The notes under the pieces: generated by a model
What the model was told of the DNA's origin: nothing
Databases searched by the model: none
Seen by the model: the letters and a program-made list of their open reading frames with translations, nothing else
Translations under genes and position numbers: made by a program
Part shown: positions 1-5,006 of the stretch, piece after piece
Layout: each line of letters opens with the position of its first letter
Position numbering within the stretch: the first letter of the stretch is position 1
NCBI GenBank assembly: GCA_030622585.1
Contig: JAUXFZ010000249.1
Span: 1-5,006, forward strand
Reading direction: 5' to 3'
DNA length: 5,006 bases
From: Myxococcales bacterium
GTDB lineage: Bacteria; Myxococcota_A; Polyangia; Polyangiales; Houyiibacteriaceae

Positions 1-3
1 TCC

Positions 4-72
4 ACCGACACTGGCACCGACACCGACACTGGCACTGGCACTGGCACTGGCACTGACACTGACACTGACACT
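4..72. repeat. Hexanucleotide tandem repeat, consensus ACYGRC, about 11.5 copies
   Basis: The units run in order: ACCGAC, ACTGGC, ACCGAC twice, ACTGGC four times, ACTGAC three times, then a partial ACT. Homogeneous blocks of one variant indicate expansion by slippage or unequal exchange. Read in frame 1 the array gives alternating Thr-Asp and Thr-Gly, a low-complexity linker common in secreted proteins of GC-rich bacteria, but that frame continues through the next hairpin and into the antisense of the porin before stopping at 196-198. Frame 3 stops inside the array (TGA at 54-56). It may be the tail of a gene lying to the left or purely intergenic; the window edge prevents a decision. Confidence 0.9.
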
Positions 73-81
73 GTTGAACGA

Positions 82-113
82 CGGAAGGTCGGCTCTGCTG
101 AGCCGGCCTTCCG
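82..113. terminator. Strong hairpin, likely (bidirectional) transcription terminator after the porin gene
   Basis: The arms are 82-95 and 100-113. They form a 14-bp stem with a single T-G wobble (position 89) and a TGCT loop. It lies 19 bp past the porin stop codon on the minus strand, the expected place for a terminator. Neither side has a clear T-tract (the minus strand continues TCGTTCAACAG), so it is not a textbook intrinsic terminator; it could also protect the 3' end of the mRNA. If a rightward gene ends in or near the hexamer array, the same hairpin could serve both transcripts. Confidence 0.65.
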
Positions 114-132
114 CCTGTCGTGCCTACGTGGC

Positions 133-1533
133 TCAGTTGCCGATATAGGCCGTCATGCCGCGGATCGCGGCGTAGTTGTTCTTCCGGTTCGCAGCTAGGG
201 CGCCGGTTGTGGCGTCCACGATGGCGTCCCGCGAGAAGTACACCGGGCGCTTCGACCACTCTCCTCGACCCTCGAGGCTGATCACGAGGTACTGCACCGG
301 CTTGTACCGGAGGGTGATGGTCCCGGTCGCCAGGGCGCCGTACTGGTCGCCCACTGTGCTTCGGAAGTTCGTGTTGCCGCTGAGATGCTCGCCGCGCAGG
401 CCAATCGACCACTTATCCGATGCGTCGAAGATAAACGCGAGGCTATGCCCGTAGTCGAATTCGGTCGAGTTGTTGGCCGGATCGACCGCAGCCAGATCGA
501 GATGGTAGTCGCCGTTGAAGATCAGGGTGAACCAGTCGAGGTTGACGCTCAGCACCAGGTCGAAGAAGTGCTCCCAGTCCCTGTTGCCGTTTGAGCCGTT
601 CGCGCCGTGGTTGCCACCGAGAAAGAGGCCCACCTCGCGTGTGCCGTCTTGAATCTTGCGCCGACGAACGCTGTTGTGACCGTCTGGGCTGAAGCCGAAC
701 TGCCAGGCAAGCGCCGGGACCTCGTTGTCGTCGATCGGGGTTCCGCCGTAGACGCCGCCATTGGTCACCATCGCCGTAAAGCCGACGATCTTACCCAGTT
801 CCGCGCCCATGCGAACGCCCATGTGGTTGAACGGCTGGCGGAGGAAGTAGAGCGCGCCGCGGGTGTAGTTGGCGTTCTGCCACTCGTCCGCCACTTCCGC
901 GCCGAAGATCGTGTCGAAGAAGCCGAAATCGATGCTGACCTTTTCGTGTGGCATCCACGCCACATACGCCTGCTTCACCGGTACGATCGGCGTGAGCAAG
1001 GCCGCTCCCTCGCCAAAGCGGAGGTCCAAGCGAACGGCGAACTTCTCGCCCGTGTACATCACGTCACCGCCTACGAAGTTCAACCCGAAACCATGATAGT
1101 TGGTGTAGGGGTAGCCCTGCGGGGCTTGTGCCGCGGCCGGGACGGGGTTGCCCGCGCCATCGGTTCGCACCCCCGTATCGAGAAGGTTGTTGTAGGTGCC
1201 GGCTTGCACGCCCTGCCCAGCATAACCACCGATGCGATAGAACGCGCTGGCCATCAGCTGCCAGGACAGGCCGTCCTTCCACGAGCCTCCCACATCGGGC
1301 TCCGCCAGGGCGATGTCGTCCGCGGCCATCTTCGGCGACTCCGGCATTTTCATCACGGCCTCTTCGGGAGGAGGTGCCGCCGGTGCTTCCTCGACCGATT
1401 CCGGGGCTTCCTCTCGGCCGTACTCGGCGTCGAGGTCATCCGCGGCCACCTTGGGCGACTCCGGCCCCTGCGCGAACGCCATTGCAGGAAGTGCCACACT
1501 GCACATCACCGCCAGGGAAAGAAACTTACTCAT
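133..1533 (-). CDS. Outer-membrane beta-barrel porin, BBP2 (OmpL-like) type
   Basis: The predicted protein has 466 residues and would act as a channel in the outer membrane. Residues 1-22 form a Sec signal peptide (basic MSK, hydrophobic core, AFAQ at the likely cleavage site). Residues 23-82 are a Pro/Glu/Ala-rich acidic segment containing the duplicated motif PESPK(V/M)AADD at 24-33 and 64-73. From about residue 88 to the end the sequence alternates short amphipathic strands and turns. The stretch 204-240 (GFFDTIFGAEVADEW, then ANYTRG and LRQPFNHMGVR) matches the pattern I associate with the putative beta-barrel porin-2 family. The ATG at 1533 is chosen because GGAGGT lies 4 bases upstream and a signal peptide follows; the same frame stays open far upstream, but that stretch is Arg-rich and overlaps amt, so it is not coding. 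The protein ends in ...AYIGN and lacks the terminal aromatic residue usual in BAM-assembled barrels. It lies downstream of and co-directional with the ammonium transporter. The solute it passes is unknown; ammonium is an inference from position. Confidence 0.88.
   Translation of the reverse strand: MSKFLSLAVMCSVALPAMAFAQGPESPKVAADDLDAEYGREEAPESVEEAPAAPPPEEAVMKMPESPKMAADDIALAEPDVGGSWKDGLSWQLMASAFYRIGGYAGQGVQAGTYNNLLDTGVRTDGAGNPVPAAAQAPQGYPYTNYHGFGLNFVGGDVMYTGEKFAVRLDLRFGEGAALLTPIVPVKQAYVAWMPHEKVSIDFGFFDTIFGAEVADEWQNANYTRGALYFLRQPFNHMGVRMGAELGKIVGFTAMVTNGGVYGGTPIDDNEVPALAWQFGFSPDGHNSVRRRKIQDGTREVGLFLGGNHGANGSNGNRDWEHFFDLVLSVNLDWFTLIFNGDYHLDLAAVDPANNSTEFDYGHSLAFIFDASDKWSIGLRGEHLSGNTNFRSTVGDQYGALATGTITLRYKPVQYLVISLEGRGEWSKRPVYFSRDAIVDATTGALAANRKNNYAAIRGMTAYIGN
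1315..1345 (-). repeat. Imperfect 31-bp direct repeat in the porin gene, copy 2 (coding order)
   Basis: This copy matches 1435-1465 at 28 of 31 positions, offset exactly 120 bp (40 codons). It encodes PESPKMAADD, residues 64-73 of the porin. The preserved frame and the high nucleotide identity point to a recent internal duplication. Confidence 0.85.
1435..1465 (-). repeat. Imperfect 31-bp direct repeat in the porin gene, copy 1 (coding order)
   Basis: This copy encodes PESPKVAADD, residues 24-33 and immediately after the predicted signal peptide cleavage site. With copy 2 it brackets an acidic Pro/Ala/Glu-rich linker in the predicted periplasmic N-terminal extension. Confidence 0.85.
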
Positions 1534-1537
1534 CACT

Positions 1538-1543
1538 ACCTCC
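1538..1543 (-). promoter_or_regulatory. Porin ribosome binding site
   Basis: The minus strand reads GGAGGT followed by AGTG and the ATG at 1533. This is the strongest Shine-Dalgarno sequence in the window and fixes the porin start within an otherwise long open frame. Confidence 0.8.
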
Positions 1544-1549
1544 GCTCCC

Positions 1550-1565
1550 GGCGTGTCCCCACGCC
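1550..1565 (-). other. Small GC stem-loop in the porin leader
   Basis: Arms 1550-1555 and 1560-1565 form a perfect 6-bp stem (GGCGTG with CACGCC) around a 4-base loop. It sits 6 bases upstream of the porin Shine-Dalgarno sequence. It could influence translation or mRNA stability, but a stem this short can occur by chance in GC-rich DNA. Confidence 0.35.
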
Positions 1566-1593
1566 CAAACTTTTGTTTCAAATTCGACATCGC

Positions 1594-1651
1594 AAAAATA
1601 CACGGAGAAGAGGGGCAAGACAGACCGGGGAGCCGTCCCGCCCCTCCTCTC
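1594..1651 (-). terminator. Possible intrinsic terminator or attenuator between amt and the porin gene
   Basis: On the minus strand the arms are 1651-1640 (GAGAGGAGGGGC) and 1616-1605 (GCCCCTCTTCTC). They give a 12-bp stem with one G-T wobble and a 23-base loop. A run of five T (1598-1594) follows 6 bases after the stem. The hairpin begins 7 bases past the amt stop codon. The large loop and the distance to the T-run make it weaker than a canonical terminator, so partial read-through into the porin gene is plausible. Confidence 0.5.
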
Positions 1652-1658
1652 GGACTCA

Positions 1659-2945
1659 CTACTCCGCGGGCGCTGCGGCTCCAGCATGGAAGCCCTTGAG
1701 CTCCTCGTTGTACGCTTCGACGCCGCACTCGGCGATGTCGAGACCCTCGAGCTCGTGCGCTTCGGAGACGCGAACGCCACCAGGCACGAGGTACTTGAGC
1801 GCGAGCCAGAGGAAGCCGCCGACGACGAAGGCGAACGCGACACCCGCCCCAGCGCCTACCGCTTGAATGCCGAGCTGCGTGGCGCCGCCTCCGACGAGAA
1901 GGCCGATCGGATCCTCGCCGGTCGCGGCGTTGCCATATCCGACCAGGCCAACTGCGAGCGTGCCGAAGATACCGCATACGCCGTGGACGGTGATCGCACC
2001 GACCGGGTCGTCGATCCTCATCTTGTCGATCAGCAGAACGCCTTCGATGCAGAGCATGCCCGCGACGACACCCACGACGATCGACCAGCCACCAGTAATG
2101 TTGAAGCAACCGGCGGTGATACCGACCAGACCGGCAAGCGCGCCGTTCAGAGCCATCGAAAGGTCGAGCAGGCCGCTGCGGATTTTGATCCAAATCAGAG
2201 CGCCGATGAAGCCCGCCGAAGCTGCCAGGTTGGTGACGAGGATGATCCGGCCGACCTCGCCGTCGATGGCGAGCTCGGAGCCACCATTGAAGCCGAACCA
2301 ACCGAGCCACAGGATCAGCACGCCCAGCGCGGCGAGGGGGAAGTTGTGCGCGGGCATCGGCCTGATCGAGCCGTCGGCCATGTACTTGCCGATGCGGGGC
2401 CCAATGATGAGGGCGCCCGCGAGGGCCATGCCGCCGCCGACGCCGTGAACGACCGTGCTGCCTGCGAAGTCGACGAAGCCCATTTCAGAGAGCCAGCCGC
2501 CGCCCCACACCCAGTGACCGACCACTGGATAGATCATCATGGTGGCGAGCGCCGTGAAGATGAAGAAGGTCAAGAGCCGGCCGCGCTCCGCGATTGCACC
2601 CGACACGATGGTGCAGGCGGTTGCCGCGAAAACCAGCTGGAAGAAGAGGAAAACGTATGGAGGTAGGTCTGCGTCCGCTCCCCCGTTGTTCGGGAAGAAG
2701 CTCGCAAGCCCCATGAAGGTGTTTCCTTCGCCAAACATCACGCCATAGCCCACCAAGTAGAAGACGAGCGATGAAATCGCGACTACGCCGAAGTTCTTCA
2801 TCAACACCATCACGGCGTTCTTCCTGCGACAGAACCCGCTCTCGACTAGAGCGAAGCCTGCGTGCATGAAGAAAACGAGTGCGGCGCTAACGAGAACCCA
2901 CAAAGCGTTGGCATACGTTGTCAGTTCCGAAAGTTGTTCTTCCAT
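1659..2945 (-). CDS. amt: Ammonium transporter, Amt/MEP/Rh family
   Basis: The predicted protein has 428 residues, normal for bacterial Amt proteins, with about 11 hydrophobic segments. It would conduct ammonium/ammonia across the inner membrane as a trimer. Hallmarks seen, with E. coli AmtB equivalents from family knowledge, are: D159 and H167 in DFAGSTVVHGVGG (AmtB D160, H168); the second pore histidine H321 in DDPVGAITVHGVCG (H318); W147 in HWVWGGG (W148); and F219 and S223 in GWFGFNGGS (F215, S219). The cytosolic tail has the usual GLD...EAY element, here GLDIAECGVEAY, where many relatives have EHG. The ATG at 2945 is preferred because AAGAGGT precedes it by 8 bases. Upstream in-frame ATGs at 2966 and 2993 lack a comparable site and would add a polar extension. 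The porin gene follows on the same strand. No glnK/glnB partner gene is visible in the window, although amt is often linked to one. Confidence 0.97.
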   Translation of the reverse strand: MEEQLSELTTYANALWVLVSAALVFFMHAGFALVESGFCRRKNAVMVLMKNFGVVAISSLVFYLVGYGVMFGEGNTFMGLASFFPNNGGADADLPPYVFLFFQLVFAATACTIVSGAIAERGRLLTFFIFTALATMMIYPVVGHWVWGGGWLSEMGFVDFAGSTVVHGVGGGMALAGALIIGPRIGKYMADGSIRPMPAHNFPLAALGVLILWLGWFGFNGGSELAIDGEVGRIILVTNLAASAGFIGALIWIKIRSGLLDLSMALNGALAGLVGITAGCFNITGGWSIVVGVVAGMLCIEGVLLIDKMRIDDPVGAITVHGVCGIFGTLAVGLVGYGNAATGEDPIGLLVGGGATQLGIQAVGAGAGVAFAFVVGGFLWLALKYLVPGGVRVSEAHELEGLDIAECGVEAYNEELKGFHAGAAAPAE

Positions 2946-2953
2946 GATCTTGT

Positions 2954-2960
2954 ACCTCTT
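2954..2960 (-). promoter_or_regulatory. amt ribosome binding site
   Basis: The minus strand reads AAGAGGT, then 8 bases, then the ATG at 2945. It decides between three in-frame ATG codons (2945, 2966, 2993). Confidence 0.65.
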
Positions 2961-3040
2961 GGTCATGGCCGCAGCGCACCCTGGCAGCGGCATCGGGGGA
3001 TCTATGGCTGGCTCGCGTTTCCGGTTTGTTTCCCCGAGGC

Positions 3041-3061
3041 ATCGGTTTGGGAAAAACCGAT
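3041..3061. promoter_or_regulatory. Perfect 8-bp inverted repeat, candidate operator or hairpin
   Basis: The arms ATCGGTTT (3041-3048) and AAACCGAT (3054-3061) are separated by 5 bases. The half-site core CGGTTTG also occurs in direct orientation at 3022-3028, exactly 21 bp (about two helical turns) to the left. The position between divergent genes suits a transcription factor site. A leader hairpin is an alternative reading. Confidence 0.5.
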
Positions 3062-3111
3062 CCAGTCATTGGCCAGTTGCGCCCTATGGGGGTCCGCCAC
3101 ATGCTCCGGGC

Positions 3112-4005
3112 GTGAGTGATTTCCCGCATTTGGCGTACGGAACGCCCCGCAAGCTGCCCAAGCCAGACAGCCTTCCAGGGCGCGTGGTGGTGCTGGACGT
3201 TGCGTTTGCGGCGACCGCTGGGGGGGCAAGCTACGAGAAGACGACGCTTCCCTTCATTGAGGGCCTTGGCTCGAGGCTAGCCATGTGGATCGACCATCAC
3301 GACCACGATCGCCATGTGGACTACGCAGACGACCCCCGGTTCGTCCTGAGGACCAAGGCGCAGCACGGTGCCTGCCCGGAAATGGTCACCCCCGAGCGCG
3401 TTGCAGCCGCCGGCCCAGTCGACACGGTCTGCTGTCATGTGGATTTCGACGGCCTGTGCTCGGCCGCCAAGTGGATTCGTGGCGGCGTCGAGCCCTATGA
3501 GGGTGCCGACGATGATGCGAGGGCTATCGACACGAGGCTGGGCGAACCGACCGAGCGTGCGCGGGTTCTCGACCGGGCGCTACGTGCCAGGCCACGGGAC
3601 GAGGCCCTGCGTGGACTGATGGTGCGGTACCTCTCCGACGGCGCCGGCGACGGTGCGATGTACCGCGAGTTTCAGATCGCAGCCGAAGCCCTGTACGCGA
3701 TGGAGCGAGAGGCCAAGCGGCTCTCTGCGCAGTACGAAGTTCGTGGACAGCTCGCGATCTGTGATGCCAGGCGACGAGACGGGCCTTACGACAAAACCGA
3801 GCTGCTGCTCATCGGGCAACGCCTCGCTCCGATCTCGCTAGTACACGACGCAACCACGGTCACCGTAGCGGCCCGCTTTGACAGCGGCATCGACTTGGTG
3901 AGCGCCCTCGGGCTCAACGGGGGCATGCCCACCCGGGTGAGCGTTGCGGCCAAGCGACTAGACGAAGTCCTTGAAGTTTTGGGCCGTTTCGAAGTCGCGC
4001 CATAA
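3112..4005 (+). CDS. DHH-superfamily phosphoesterase-like protein with apparently permuted catalytic motifs
   Basis: The predicted protein has 297 residues, is cytosolic, and has no signal peptide or membrane segment. Visible motifs in order: VVVLDVAFAA (25-34), resembling motif II with D29; WIDHHDHD (59-66), motif III with D61, H62, H63; KAQHGACPEMV (82-92), resembling motif IV; then CHVDFDGLCSAAKWI (108-122), a clear motif I with H109, D111, D113. Normal DHH proteins (RecJ, NrnA, cyclic-di-AMP hydrolases) have motif I first. Residues 123-210 are mostly helical and charged. Residues 213-290 resemble the DHHA1 substrate-binding domain, ending in a GLNGGMPTRVSV element in place of GGGH..AAG. 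Family members cleave phosphodiester or phosphoanhydride bonds in short RNA, ssDNA, pAp or cyclic dinucleotides with Mn; the substrate here is unknown. The GTG at 3112 is chosen from composition and domain boundary and lacks a clear ribosome binding site. The alternative is the ATG at 3004 (GGGGGA 3 bases upstream). An adenosine deaminase gene follows after 9 bp, implying an operon. Confidence 0.75.
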   Translation: MSDFPHLAYGTPRKLPKPDSLPGRVVVLDVAFAATAGGASYEKTTLPFIEGLGSRLAMWIDHHDHDRHVDYADDPRFVLRTKAQHGACPEMVTPERVAAAGPVDTVCCHVDFDGLCSAAKWIRGGVEPYEGADDDARAIDTRLGEPTERARVLDRALRARPRDEALRGLMVRYLSDGAGDGAMYREFQIAAEALYAMEREAKRLSAQYEVRGQLAICDARRRDGPYDKTELLLIGQRLAPISLVHDATTVTVAARFDSGIDLVSALGLNGGMPTRVSVAAKRLDEVLEVLGRFEVAP

Positions 4006-4014
4006 CGGGGTACA

Positions 4015-5006
4015 ATGGAAGCGATGGAGCTAACGCTCTCCGACATCCAACGACTCCCGAAGACGGACCTCCACGTCCATCTCGACGGCTCCCTGCGACT
4101 GTCCACTATGCTCGAGCTCGCCCATGAGCAGGGCATCGAGTTGCCGGCGGATACGCCCGAGGGTCTTGGCCAGGCGCTGCACTGCGGGGAGAAAGCCGGG
4201 TCGCTGGTCGAGTACCTCAAGGCGTTCGAGACGACACTCGAGGTCTTGCAGACCGCCGAAGCGCTGTACCGGGTCGCCTACGAGCTCAGCGAGGACGCCG
4301 CTGCCGAAAACGTCCGCTACATGGAGGTGCGCTACTCACCCATTCTCCACACTCGAGGGGGCCTCCGGCTCACGACCGTCGTCGAAGCCGTGCTGGCGGG
4401 CCTGTGGGACGCGCACAAGGACCACGGCATCGTTGGCAACGTCATCCTCTGTGGCATTCGGAACATTTCGCCGGAGTCGTCCTTCGAAATGGCGCAGCTG
4501 GCGGTGGCCTACAAGCACCGCGGCGTGGTCGCGTTCGATTTGGCGGGCGCGGAGTACGATTACCCTGCCAAACACCATCTTCGTGCCTTCAAGTTGGTCC
4601 GCGACAACAATATCGCGGTGACGATCCATGCCGGGGAAGCGTACGGGCCCGCGTCGATTCACCAGGCGATCCACGTGTGCGGCGCGCATCGCATTGGTCA
4701 CGGTTGCCGTTTGCGCGAAGACGGCGACCTTCTTCACTACGTCAACGACCATCGCATTGCGCTCGAGTGCTGCCCGTCCTCGAACGTACAGACCGGCGCT
4801 GTGCGAGATCTTCGAACCCACCCGCTCAAGCTCTACCATGACCTCGGGTTGCGGGTGACGATCAACACCGACAATCGGCTGATCACCGACACGACGGTGT
4901 CGCGCGAGCTCTGGCTTTGCCACACTCAGATGGGCCTAGACCGCGATGACATTCACCGGATCATCATCAGCGGCTTCAAGGCCGCGTTTCTCCCGTTTCA
5001 CCAGAA
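4015..5006 (+). CDS. add: Adenosine deaminase family protein (3' end cut by the window)
   Basis: 330 codons are open to the right edge without a stop; family members have about 330-350 residues, so little is missing. It is a metal-dependent hydrolase of the amidohydrolase superfamily, expected to convert adenosine (or deoxyadenosine) to inosine plus ammonia in the cytosol. Motifs, with mouse ADA roles from family knowledge, are: KTDLHVHLDGSL with zinc ligands H20 and H22; DLAGAE with the substrate-contact glycine G178; HAGE with zinc ligand H205 and catalytic acid E208; RIGHG with the catalytic base H229; and INTDNRL with zinc ligand D286. The residue after it is N287, where classical enzymes have Asp that contacts purine N7. 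Other nucleosides, such as 6-aminodeoxyfutalosine of the menaquinone pathway, are therefore possible substrates. An in-frame ATG at 4024 is an alternative start; ribosome binding sites are weak for both (GGGGT before 4015, GGAAG before 4024). It lies 9 bp after the DHH gene and is probably cotranscribed with it. Confidence 0.93.
   Translation, partial: MEAMELTLSDIQRLPKTDLHVHLDGSLRLSTMLELAHEQGIELPADTPEGLGQALHCGEKAGSLVEYLKAFETTLEVLQTAEALYRVAYELSEDAAAENVRYMEVRYSPILHTRGGLRLTTVVEAVLAGLWDAHKDHGIVGNVILCGIRNISPESSFEMAQLAVAYKHRGVVAFDLAGAEYDYPAKHHLRAFKLVRDNNIAVTIHAGEAYGPASIHQAIHVCGAHRIGHGCRLREDGDLLHYVNDHRIALECCPSSNVQTGAVRDLRTHPLKLYHDLGLRVTINTDNRLITDTTVSRELWLCHTQMGLDRDDIHRIIISGFKAAFLPFHQ

Larger units (their letters stand above)
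2946..3111. promoter_or_regulatory. Divergent intergenic region between amt and the DHH gene
   Basis: This 166-bp stretch must hold the promoters of both transcription units. It is visibly less GC-rich than its flanks around 3015-3075. I found no convincing sigma70 -35/-10 pair and no good sigma54 -24/-12 element (TGGCAC-N5-TTGC) on either strand. Its clearest structure is the set of CGGTTT elements described separately. If the DHH gene started at the ATG at 3004, part of this region would be coding; third-position G/C over 3004-3111 is only 19 of 36 codons, against 25 of the first 34 codons after 3112, which argues for non-coding DNA. Confidence 0.6.

Noticed and set aside
607..1866. Long rightward open frame antisense to the porin and the end of amt
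   Set aside because: The Arg/His-rich translation, absence of motifs and overlap with two well-supported genes mark it as a by-product of high GC content.
1534..2310. Upstream extension of the porin frame by about 259 codons
   Set aside because: It overlaps amt on the same strand in another frame, is Arg/Gly-rich and lacks domain features. The signal peptide and ribosome binding site place the porin start at 1533.
1128..2666. 512-codon rightward open frame antisense to amt
   Set aside because: Low-complexity Arg/Pro/Asp/Glu-rich translation opposite a textbook ammonium transporter; no domain pattern seen.
3062..3077. Direct repeat CCAGT at 3062 and 3073, spaced 11 bp
   Set aside because: Five-base repeats are too short to support a site on their own.
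2866..3111. N-terminal extension of the DHH protein to the first ATG at 2866
   Set aside because: It would overlap the amt start antisense, contains no family motif, and its third-position composition (53% G/C over the last 36 codons) does not look coding. A shorter extension from the ATG at 3004 cannot be fully excluded.
2946..3111. Sigma54/NtrC-type promoter for amt
   Set aside because: Looked for TGGCAC-N5-TTGC on both strands because amt genes are often nitrogen-controlled; no acceptable match was seen.
3132..3146. Inverted repeat GGCGT-N5-ACGCC
   Set aside because: Only a 5-bp stem, inside the start of the DHH coding region, and expected by chance in GC-rich DNA.
4336..4923. 195-codon leftward open frame antisense to the adenosine deaminase gene
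   Set aside because: The opposite strand encodes all catalytic motifs of adenosine deaminase in one frame; this is its shadow.
1..5006. CRISPR array, tRNA, rRNA or insertion sequence
   Set aside because: No spaced repeats with unique spacers, no tRNA or rRNA-like sequence and no transposase were recognised; the only array is the contiguous hexamer tract.

Overview
The window reads like a piece of chromosome from a GC-rich Gram-negative bacterium. The evidence is an outer-membrane beta-barrel protein with a signal peptide and strong G/C preference at third codon positions. A Myxococcota or other deltaproteobacterium-like lineage would fit the overall style (GC content, Thr-Asp/Thr-Gly-type hexamer repeat, gene types), but this is an inference from style and not a phylogenetic result.

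Layout. Positions 1-72 hold an array of about 11.5 hexamers (ACYGRC). A strong hairpin at 82-113 follows, probably a terminator. Two genes read leftward: an Amt-type ammonium transporter (1659-2945) and, downstream of it, a BBP2-like outer-membrane porin (133-1533). The 125-bp gap between them holds a possible terminator or attenuator and a small stem-loop just above the porin ribosome binding site. A divergent intergenic region (2946-3111) carries a perfect 8-bp inverted repeat and three copies of CGGTTT. Rightward from there come a DHH-family phosphoesterase-like protein (3112-4005) and, 9 bp later, an adenosine deaminase (from 4015) that runs off the right edge after about 330 residues.

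How the genes may work together. The left arm pairs an inner-membrane ammonium channel with an outer-membrane pore, suggesting one uptake unit across both membranes. The right arm is a tight two-gene operon of nucleotide metabolism: a putative phosphoesterase and an enzyme that deaminates adenosine or a related nucleoside and releases ammonia. Ammonium is a theme both arms could share, but joint function is inference.

The most unusual item is the DHH protein. All the expected DHH-superfamily motifs can be seen, but in the order II-III-IV-I instead of I-II-III-IV, which looks like a circular permutation of the catalytic domain. It is followed by a DHHA1-like C-terminal region whose glycine-rich motif is altered.
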